This document shows, piece after piece, positions 57,980 to 64,000 of a stretch of DNA of 64,000 bases. Location: assembly GCA_966210515.1 (NCBI GenBank), contig CBIHLM010000012.1:1-64000 (forward strand), read 5' to 3'. Made by a program: the position numbers and the translations under genes. The first letter of the stretch is position 1; each line of letters starts with the position of its first letter. This DNA is from Paradesertivirga sp966210515 (GTDB lineage Bacteria; Bacteroidota; Bacteroidia; Sphingobacteriales; Sphingobacteriaceae). The notes below the pieces were generated by a model. The model was given only the letters and a program-made list of their open reading frames with translations. It was not told the origin of the DNA and did not search any database.

Positions 57980-58009
57980 TTGATTCTTGCCTCGCAAATT
58001 GTACTTTTG
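57980..58009 (+). promoter_or_regulatory. lysS promoter (TTG-N19-TACTTTTG)
   Basis: A TTG at 57980-57982 and TACTTTTG at 58002-58009 are spaced by exactly 19 bp, an excellent match to the Bacteroidota housekeeping promoter. The predicted transcript would start about 45 nt before the lysS ATG. Confidence 0.75.
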
Positions 58010-58058
58010 CAGAAAGTTTACCAAAAGGGTAAATTAAATACATAATCAAACAAAACCC

Positions 58059-59780
58059 ATGAGTATTGGTCTTTCCGAACAGGAAGTTTATCGCCGAGAG
58101 GCACTGCTTGAGCTTCGTAAACTGGGCATAGAGCCCTACCCTGCCGAAGCGTATGAGGTAAATGTTACCGCAAGGGATATACATAACAACTACGAGCGCG
58201 ATAAAACGAATTATAAGAATATCAGCATTGCGGGCAGAATAATGACGCGGCGGATTATGGGTAGCGCATCCTTTGCTGAGATCCAGGATTCGACGGGACG
58301 AATGCAGGTGTACCTGAAACGCGATGATCTTTGTCCGGGTGAAAACAAGACTTTATATAATACCGTGTTCAAAAAGCTGATGGATATCGGCGATTATGTG
58401 GGTGTGAAGGGTTATGTGTTTACTACGCAAACGGGTGAAATTTCTATCCACGTTACGGAGATGACGCTGCTGGCGAAATCGCTGAAGCCGCTACCGATTG
58501 TGAAGCGTGATGATGATGGTCATGTGTATGATGGGTTTACCGACCCGGAAATGCGTTACCGTCAGCGATACGTGGATTTGACTGTTAACCCGGATTTAAA
58601 ACAAATATTCATGAACCGCAGCAAGGTGATTAACACCATGCGAAGCTATTTTGATAACCAAGGTTGGATGGAGGTGGAAACACCAATTCTTCAGCCGGTG
58701 CATGGCGGGGCAGCTGCACGTCCGTTTAAAACGCACCACAATACGCTGGACATGCCTTTGTTTTTGCGAATCGCCAATGAACTTTACTTGAAACGCTTGA
58801 TTGTTGCGGGTTTTGACGGGGTGTACGAATTCGGTAAAATGTTCCGTAATGAGGGAATGGACCGCACGCACAACCCGGAATTTACTTCCATGGAGATTTA
58901 TGTGGCTTACAAGGATTATGTGTGGATGATGGCCATGCTGGAAGAATGCCTTGAGAAAATTGCGGTGGCGATTCATAGTACGTCAAAGGTAAAAATGGGT
59001 GATCATGTGCTGGAGTTTGCAGGTCCGTATGAGAAGCTGACGATGTTTGAGTCGATACAGAAATATACAGGGATTGATGTTTCGGCCATGAATGAGGATG
59101 AGTTACGTGCCGTGTGTAAAAGCATGAACATTGAAACCGACCCAAGCATGGGTAAGGGTAAATTGATTGATGAGATTTTCGGCGAGAAGGTTGAAGCGAA
59201 CCTGATTCAGCCTACATATATTACTGATTACCCGGTAGAAATGACTCCGCTGGCGAAAAAACACCGCAGCAAAGAAGGTTTGGTGGAGCGTTTCGAGCTG
59301 TTTGTGAATGGTAAAGAGATTGCGAATGCCTATTCGGAATTGAATGATCCGATTGATCAGCGTGCGCGTTTGGAGGATCAGCTGTTACTGGCTGGTCGCG
59401 GGGATGAGGAAGCCATGGCAATGGATGAGGATTTCCTTCGTGCATTAGAGTATGGTATGCCGCCAACGGCTGGTTTGGGCGTCGGTATCGACCGTTTGGT
59501 AATGTTGATGACGAATCAGCACACTATTCAGGAGGTATTGTTCTTCCCGCAGATGAGACCTGAGAAAAAGGCGAAAGTTGCGTCGGTAGAGGACTTTACA
59601 GATATTGGTGTACCTGCGGAATGGGTGCCGGTATTGATGAAAATGGGATTTAATACGGTAGAGGAATTGAAGGCTGGCAATCCGAATAAGGTGTTTAATG
59701 ATTTGGGGGGAATGAGGAAGAAGATGAAATTGGATATTACGATGCCGGGGAAAGATGATGTTGAGGGATGGTTTAGGTAA
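58059..59780 (+). CDS. lysS: Lysyl-tRNA synthetase, class II
   Basis: This 573-residue enzyme charges tRNA-Lys. An N-terminal OB-fold anticodon-binding domain (~55-145) is followed by the class II catalytic core with motif 2 (FRNEGMDRTHNPEFTSMEIY) and motif 3 (GLGVGIDRLVMLM). A C-terminal extension of ~65 residues (~508-573, FTDIGVPAEWVPVLMKMGFN) goes beyond the usual ~500-residue bacterial length and resembles a helix-hairpin-helix module common in Bacteroidota LysRS. A strong consensus promoter and a downstream terminator make this a single-gene unit. Confidence 0.97.
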   Translation: MSIGLSEQEVYRREALLELRKLGIEPYPAEAYEVNVTARDIHNNYERDKTNYKNISIAGRIMTRRIMGSASFAEIQDSTGRMQVYLKRDDLCPGENKTLYNTVFKKLMDIGDYVGVKGYVFTTQTGEISIHVTEMTLLAKSLKPLPIVKRDDDGHVYDGFTDPEMRYRQRYVDLTVNPDLKQIFMNRSKVINTMRSYFDNQGWMEVETPILQPVHGGAAARPFKTHHNTLDMPLFLRIANELYLKRLIVAGFDGVYEFGKMFRNEGMDRTHNPEFTSMEIYVAYKDYVWMMAMLEECLEKIAVAIHSTSKVKMGDHVLEFAGPYEKLTMFESIQKYTGIDVSAMNEDELRAVCKSMNIETDPSMGKGKLIDEIFGEKVEANLIQPTYITDYPVEMTPLAKKHRSKEGLVERFELFVNGKEIANAYSELNDPIDQRARLEDQLLLAGRGDEEAMAMDEDFLRALEYGMPPTAGLGVGIDRLVMLMTNQHTIQEVLFFPQMRPEKKAKVASVEDFTDIGVPAEWVPVLMKMGFNTVEELKAGNPNKVFNDLGGMRKKMKLDITMPGKDDVEGWFR

Positions 59781-59824
59781 ACTGATTTGCCACTCTGAGC
59801 GAAGTCGAAGAGTTTTTTATAAGG

Positions 59825-59854
59825 TGCCTGCGAGGATTTCGTGGGCATTTTTTG
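59825..59854 (+). terminator. Rho-independent terminator of lysS
   Basis: TGCCTGCGA/TCGTGGGCA hairpin (two wobble pairs) followed by TTTTTT, 45 bp after the stop codon. Confidence 0.8.
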
Positions 59855-60120
59855 TTTGGAGGTTTGGTCCTTGTAGGTTGGGTTTGTGAAGGAGGTGCTT
59901 TCGTTCCACTCATTGCCCTTTTCAATAAAGGTACAAGTTCACACTTACTTCACAGTTTACTTTACATTTTGGTTATTCAGAAAAACCTTTGATTTTTTTT
60001 TCGGTAATTTATAATTGATTAATCGAAGTAGATTTAAAGTCTTTATTAACAAAAGCTTAAACTATTATAAACGATTAGTTCATATTGAACCGATAACTTT
60101 AAAACAGATAAATTACACTT
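59855..60120. other. AT-rich spacer without a gene
   Basis: About 265 bp, very AT-rich toward 59990-60120. It probably carries the promoter of the small downstream gene, but no clear box was identified. Confidence 0.35.
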
Positions 60121-60333
60121 ATGAAACTATCTACAATTGAAATCACAGAAAGCGAATACTTAATCAAATTAAGTAAAGAGAATTTTGACCTGGCATTTAT
60201 TAACCAGCTGCTGAAACGAATCCAATCGGAAGTGTTATTCTCTTCTTTCAAAGGTTCTGACCAGGATGATGATATAAAAAGCAGAAACGCATACGACAGA
60301 GGCTCTTACTTTAGCCGTCTGGATGAAAAATAG
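60121..60333 (+). CDS. Small hypothetical protein
   Basis: This 70-residue acidic/basic mixed protein has no signal or membrane segment. It starts STIEITESEYLIKLSKENFD, likely an alpha/beta mini-domain, and ends in a charged tail. Its ATG-to-stop frame is closed by a strong hairpin immediately after the stop, supporting a real gene. No family recognised. The size and position resemble small antitoxin- or regulator-like proteins, but no partner is visible. Confidence 0.55.
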   Translation: MKLSTIEITESEYLIKLSKENFDLAFINQLLKRIQSEVLFSSFKGSDQDDDIKSRNAYDRGSYFSRLDEK

Positions 60334-60365
60334 AAGGGAGCTGGTAAAACCAACTCCCTTCTATC
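60332..60365. terminator. Bidirectional hairpin between convergent genes
   Basis: AGAAGGGAG/CTCCCTTCT arms around TGGTAAAACCA, between the stops of the small gene (plus) and the TPR-like membrane protein (minus). T-rich sequence follows on the plus side. Confidence 0.75.
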
Positions 60366-60382
60366 CTTACACTTTTTTTTCT

Positions 60383-60946
60383 CTACCGCCCTCTAAAGCC
60401 TCCACCGCCTCCGCCTCGTTGTATTACAGTTTTATCTAACTGCCCCATTTGGCTCTGCATCATTTTTATCTGCTCTGCCAGAAGTTTGTTTTTATCGGCT
60501 TTCTTAGCTTCCTGTAAATACATCGTCGCTTCGCGTTTGTTACGTTTAGACATTGCTATTCCGGCCAGACTAAGCTTCGCCAGCGCGATGTTATGATCCA
60601 TAGTCATACCCATTGCAAGGGCCTTTTTGAAATATTTTTCGGACTGTAATGGTGCTTTACGCGATTCTATCAATCCAATTAACAAATGGTAATAGCCATG
60701 CTGTGCCTGGATAAGTTCCTTTTCATAATTTTTTACCTGACGCAGCCAATATTCGGCTTTATCCATATTTTCCTTACGGAGATAAAATTGCGCAATCAGC
60801 ATTTTCTCGTTGAAGAAAAACGTAACCCCAACAATCAGGGCAAGTAAAATCAACAATATCCCCCAGCCCCAGTAACCGAAAAAAATCAGGGCAATTGCCG
60901 ATCCAAGAAAGGCAAATGCTATTATTAACCGTATAAAATTTGGCAT
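60383..60946 (-). CDS. Membrane-anchored TPR-like protein
   Basis: This 187-residue protein has two N-terminal membrane helices (~5-22 and ~24-45) and a helical region with tetratricopeptide-like repeats (~55-150, LIGLIESRKAPLQSEKYFKK). The tail is Gly/Arg-rich (RGGGGGGFRGR). The basic glycine-rich tail could bind nucleic acid or membrane lipids, but this is speculation. It is convergent with the small gene at 60.1 kb and divergent from ung. Confidence 0.75.
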   Translation of the reverse strand: MPNFIRLIIAFAFLGSAIALIFFGYWGWGILLILLALIVGVTFFFNEKMLIAQFYLRKENMDKAEYWLRQVKNYEKELIQAQHGYYHLLIGLIESRKAPLQSEKYFKKALAMGMTMDHNIALAKLSLAGIAMSKRNKREATMYLQEAKKADKNKLLAEQIKMMQSQMGQLDKTVIQRGGGGGGFRGR

Positions 60947-60958
60947 TATTTAAATTCT

Positions 60959-60966
60959 TAAATTTG
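60959..60966 (+). promoter_or_regulatory. Candidate ung promoter -7 box (TAAATTTG)
   Basis: TAAATTTG matches TAnnTTTG, with a TTTG at 60939-60942 as a possible -33 element at 16-bp spacing (shorter than the usual 19). The ung start is 52 bp downstream. Confidence 0.5.
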
Positions 60967-61017
60967 TGCTGCAAATATCCGCTTATTTAGCCGCTAAACA
61001 AACAGAATCCTAAAAAT

Positions 61018-61689
61018 ATGGCAGTTCAATTAGAAGATTCGTGGAACAAGGTTTTAGGAGATGAATTTGAGAAGGATTATATGCTGAAACTGAAGGCATT
61101 TCTGTTAAAAGAAAATCTGGATGGCAAGACTATTTATCCGCCGGAAAATTGCATTTTTAATGCTTTTTCTCATACTCCCTTTTATAATGTTAAAGTGGTG
61201 ATTATCGGGCAGGATCCGTATCACGGGCCTAACCAGGCGCATGGACTAGCATTCTCGGTTCAAAAAGGTGTTGCTATCCCACCTTCACTCCGAAATATCT
61301 TTAAAGAAGCTGCCAGCGATATACCTGGTTTCAAAATTCCTGACAATGGAGAGTTAACTAAATGGGCCGATGAAGGTGTATTACTTTTAAACGCTATACT
61401 TACTGTAAGAGCTGGCGAACCGTGCTCACATCAAAAAAAAGGATGGGAACAGTTTACTGATCAGGCTATAAAAGTACTAGTCGAAAAGCGTGAAGGGATT
61501 GTGTTTTTATTATGGGGTAATTACGCTCAATCTAAAGCGTCATTTATTGATGATAAGAAACATTTTATTTTGAAAGCGCCTCATCCCTCTCCGCTCGCTC
61601 GCGGCTTTATGGGTTGTAAACATTTTTCTAAGACGAATGAGATTCTTGAGAAAAATGGAAAAAGCGGAATTAATTGGAACTTAAGCTAG
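61018..61689 (+). CDS. ung: Uracil-DNA glycosylase, family 1
   Basis: This 223-residue enzyme removes uracil from DNA to start base-excision repair. Family-1 motifs are intact: the catalytic-loop GQDPYHGPNQAHGLAFSVQ, the Asn in LLLNAILTVRAG, and the minor-groove loop HPSPLARGFMGCKHF. Length equals the bacterial norm. It appears monocistronic. Confidence 0.97.
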   Translation: MAVQLEDSWNKVLGDEFEKDYMLKLKAFLLKENLDGKTIYPPENCIFNAFSHTPFYNVKVVIIGQDPYHGPNQAHGLAFSVQKGVAIPPSLRNIFKEAASDIPGFKIPDNGELTKWADEGVLLLNAILTVRAGEPCSHQKKGWEQFTDQAIKVLVEKREGIVFLLWGNYAQSKASFIDDKKHFILKAPHPSPLARGFMGCKHFSKTNEILEKNGKSGINWNLS

Positions 61690-61699
61690 ACGAGCTATT

Positions 61700-62398
61700 G
61701 TAGTCAACCCTTTCAGGGTTGACTTTAAGACAGGTGCACTATCCCGGATTGCATCCCGGGGTTAATAATATTTAAGCCTTTCAGGCTTAGGAGCACCTTT
61801 AATGCTGACGAGTATGTATTTAAATAATAAAGCTAGCACTAGTATGTATCCTGAGGAGAACACACCGGGTTAATAATATTGCAACCCTTCAGGCTTGGGA
61901 GTACATTTTATCTGAAGTGCGTGTTTTACAATGTTTTTAAATAATAAAACTAGTATTTAGTATCTATCCCGAGGGGAAAAGCCGGGGGTAATAACATTGA
62001 ACGCAAGCTTGGGAGTACCTTTAATCGGACGGGCGTGTTTTACAATGTATTTAATAATAAAGCTAGCACTTAGTACGTATCCTGAAAGGAAAAGCCGGGG
62101 GTTAATAATATTGAAACTCTTCAGGCTTGGGAGTACCTGACGGGCGTGTTTTACAATGTATTTAATAATAAAGCAGCACTTATTACGTATCCTGAAAGGA
62201 AAAGCCGGGGGTTAATAATATTGAAACTCTTCAGGCTTGGGAGTACCTGACGGGCGTGATTTACAATGTATTTGAATAATAAAGCTAGCACTTAGTATGT
62301 ATCCTGAAGGGATACAATACCAATAACCCTGCATTTCATGCAGGGGAGGACAACGCAAATGGCTATCAACCCTGAAAGGGTTGAATTAACTATAGAAC
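61700..62398. repeat. Tandem array of about five ~110-bp repeats beside an IS200-like transposase
   Basis: The array opens with a TCAACCCT-TTC-AGGGTTGA palindrome (61713-61731). Units anchored by GGTTAATAATATT-like starts follow at ~61761, 61869, 61987, 62101 and 62211 (period 108-118 bp). Each contains ATCCTGA-GG, TTCAGGCTTGGGAGTACCT and CGTGTTTTACAATGTATTT. The end at ~62368-62386 is again CAACCCT/AGGGTTG. A related CCCGGATTGCATCCGGGG palindrome appears on both sides (61743-61760 and 62856-62873), so this array probably belongs to the adjacent transposase. Confidence 0.75.
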
Positions 62399-62845
62399 CT
62401 AATCTAAATACTTCTCATCGAAAGCAACTCCATGCTCATTCAGTAAGGCGATAAATTCTTCTTTGTATGAAGATTTTTTATGATGTTCCTCCTGATTTTT
62501 AACATAATTAATCAGTCGATCTTTCTCTTTGATCGAATAAGTGAAAGCGCCATATCCTTCCTGCCAGCTAACAAAATCAGGGAAAAGAGATTGTTCTTTA
62601 ATAAACAAACTACTGGCAATCTTAATATCTTTTATTAAACCCGCTAAGGCGACAGAAGGATGCAGATGCGTAACAATATGCAAATGATCTTCTACTCCAT
62701 TTATACGATACAAGTGACATCTCTTGTTTTGCAAAATGCCCCAAATGTATTTGTACAATTGATCTCGATTGGGTTTCAGCATGCATGGATTTCGATGCTT
62801 GGTACTGAAGACGATTTGATAGAGGATTTGGGTATAGGTGCTCAT
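62399..62845 (-). mobile_element. IS200/IS605-like Y1 transposase (TnpA)
   Basis: This 148-residue protein is a classic IS200-type size. Motifs: IVFSTKHRNPC near the N-terminus, the HUH pair in EDHLHIVTHLH, and a tyrosine helix YVKNQEEHHKK. Y1 transposases move single-stranded DNA by nicking at subterminal hairpins. Palindromes flank it on both sides (see the array at 61700-62398 and 62856-62873), while no accessory TnpB is visible. It may act on the flanking repeats rather than as a full IS605 element. Confidence 0.9.
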
Positions 62846-62907
62846 AGTGTAATCTCCCGGATTGCATCCGGGGTTAATGGGATTGAAGACTTTCAGACTT
62901 GTGGAAA

Positions 62908-63378
62908 TTAATACTCTCCAGGTAATACTGGCTCATTTTTACTTGTAGAAAGTATCATCATCGTTTGAAAGGTTTTTATCACACTGATCCGGCTAATTTT
63001 CTCCATGATAAGCTTTTCGTAAGCCTTAATATCTTTCACGTATATTTTTAGGATAAAATCACAGCCACTGGTTACATGATGGCACTCTGCAACTTCTCTT
63101 ATTTCTTTTATTTCATCAACAAAAGTCTGAATAGCGTTGTCGCGATGAAAATCTAACTGAATCTGGATAAAAGTTTTTATTCCCAATCCTAAAAGTTCCT
63201 CATCTACGATCGCGTGATAGCTCTTTATAAAACCGGCGCTTTCCAGTTTTCTTACGCGTTCAAGGGTTGGTGCCGGAGATAGGCCAATTTGATGAGAAAG
63301 CTGGAGGTTGGTAATTCTTCCGTTCTGTTGAAGAATCTCAAGGATCTGAAGGTCTGTTTTATCCGGTTCGAAAGCCAT
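62908..63378 (-). CDS. Lrp/AsnC family transcriptional regulator
   Basis: This 156-residue protein has an N-terminal helix-turn-helix (ILEILQQNGRITNLQLSHQI, then SPAPTLERVRKLESAGFI) and a RAM ligand-binding domain (~65-150). Lrp/AsnC proteins sense amino acids or other small ligands. It is divergently transcribed from an Nramp transporter gene with only ~96 bp between starts, so it may regulate that gene. The effector is unknown. Confidence 0.94.
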   Translation of the reverse strand: MAFEPDKTDLQILEILQQNGRITNLQLSHQIGLSPAPTLERVRKLESAGFIKSYHAIVDEELLGLGIKTFIQIQLDFHRDNAIQTFVDEIKEIREVAECHHVTSGCDFILKIYVKDIKAYEKLIMEKISRISVIKTFQTMMILSTSKNEPVLPGEY

Positions 63379-63474
63379 AATATCTGTAAAGCTTCACAAA
63401 TTAAAACAAAATCCGTATAAATTTATTTTTAGACTAACCTAATTTTATTATTAGATTTACAAAACATAATATTT

Positions 63475-64000
63475 ATGGCAGAAACCAGATACAGTGAATC
63501 CTTAGAAGAAGTTCACGCTTCAGTTAAAACTTCCGGAAAAACAGGTTGGAGAAAGCTTATGGCTTTTATCGGTCCGGCTTATCTTGTAAGTGTTGGCTAC
63601 ATGGATCCTGGAAACTGGGCTACAGATATAGCAGGAGGAAGTCAGTTTGGCTACAAACTGCTGTGGATATTATTGATGTCCAACATCATCGCACTGCTTT
63701 TGCAATCCTTAAGTGCCCGTTTAGGTATTGTAAAAGGATTGGATTTAGCGCAGGCATCACGAAACGCATTTCCGGCATGGGCCAACTATCCATTATATGT
63801 ACTGGCGCAAATAGCAATTATAGCCTGTGATCTGGCCGAGATCATCGGTATGGCAATCGGTTTAAATCTTTTGTTTAACATGCCCTTAATCTGGGGAATA
63901 TCAATTACTGTTTTAGATACGTTTCTGTTACTTTTCCTCTTAAATAAAGGCATGCGAATGATGGAAGTATTCATCGTTTCGATGGTTTTCATAGTTGGTG
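63475..64000 (+). CDS. mntH: Nramp/MntH metal-ion transporter (5' part, cut by window edge)
   Basis: The first 175 codons of an Nramp family H+-coupled divalent metal (Mn2+/Fe2+) transporter. A short cytoplasmic N-terminus precedes TM1 with the DPGNWATDIAGG metal-binding motif (Asp and Asn of DPGN). Membrane helices follow in ILLMSNIIALLLQSLSARLG and LIWGISITVLDTFLLLFLLN. The gene is truncated by the end of the window at 64000. It is divergent from the Lrp/AsnC gene. Confidence 0.93.
   Translation, partial: MAETRYSESLEEVHASVKTSGKTGWRKLMAFIGPAYLVSVGYMDPGNWATDIAGGSQFGYKLLWILLMSNIIALLLQSLSARLGIVKGLDLAQASRNAFPAWANYPLYVLAQIAIIACDLAEIIGMAIGLNLLFNMPLIWGISITVLDTFLLLFLLNKGMRMMEVFIVSMVFIVG

Noticed and set aside
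58059..59780. Several 80-130 codon minus-strand ORFs inside lysS
   Set aside because: They are antisense shadows of a long, well-conserved gene.
61700..62398. Periodic repeats that might be a CRISPR array
   Set aside because: Units are ~110 bp and similar along their whole length, with no short conserved repeats separated by unique ~30-bp spacers and no cas genes.
62399..62845. Complete IS605 element with TnpB
   Set aside because: No TnpB-like zinc-ribbon protein is visible nearby; only the TnpA-type gene is present.

Overview
The window is from a Bacteroidota chromosome, most likely a Sphingobacteriaceae (Pedobacter-like) soil or plant-associated bacterium. The evidence is two SusC/SusD pairs, a hybrid two-component regulator, an ECF sigma/FecR pair, a type IX secretion sorting domain, Bacteroidota-style promoters (TTG-N19-TAnnTTTG upstream of lysS) and moderate-to-low GC. 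No rRNA, tRNA or CRISPR array was recognised.

Layout. (1) 0-10.1 kb, minus strand: an ECF sigma factor, FecR anti-sigma, SusC (with STN domain), SusD and a large glycoside hydrolase form a sigma/anti-sigma controlled glycan locus. (2) 10.1-17.9 kb: a repeat-rich accessory stretch holds the relic of an anti-phage dCTP-deaminase-like gene, a PAS/LuxR regulator, a DoxX protein, a secreted protein, a TPR protein and a SulP transporter. (3) 17.9-38.8 kb, minus strand: a complete pectin-utilisation locus runs from a hybrid two-component sensor (HTCS) through SusC, SusD, a DUF4957/5123-type surface lipoprotein, a pectate lyase, a GH28 polygalacturonase and a 1522-residue type IX-secreted pectin methylesterase to a small fibronectin-III lipoprotein. 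The HTCS would sense a pectic oligosaccharide. The esterase would demethylate pectin outside the cell, the lyase and GH28 would cut the backbone, and SusCD would import the fragments. (4) 39-46.3 kb: DedA and SdiA-regulated-like proteins, a two-component pair, a CPA1 antiporter and an ABC-F ATPase. (5) 46.3-58 kb: repeat-rich, with two REP-associated (Y1) transposases inside or beside their own palindromes, a frameshifted gene and a truncated gene, then an FG-GAP/haloperoxidase pair, two SDR enzymes and a single-chain HigB-HigA-like protein. (6) 58-64 kb: lysS, small genes, ung, a ~110-bp repeat array beside an IS200-like transposase, an Lrp/AsnC regulator and the start of an Nramp transporter cut by the window edge.

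The most unusual items are the fused toxin-antitoxin-like protein at 56.2 kb, three different Y1 transposases in 16 kb with distinct palindrome families (at least seven hairpin/repeat families in all), the decayed phage-defence gene at 10.8 kb, and a pair of matching 48-bp hairpins flanking the pectate lyase cistron.
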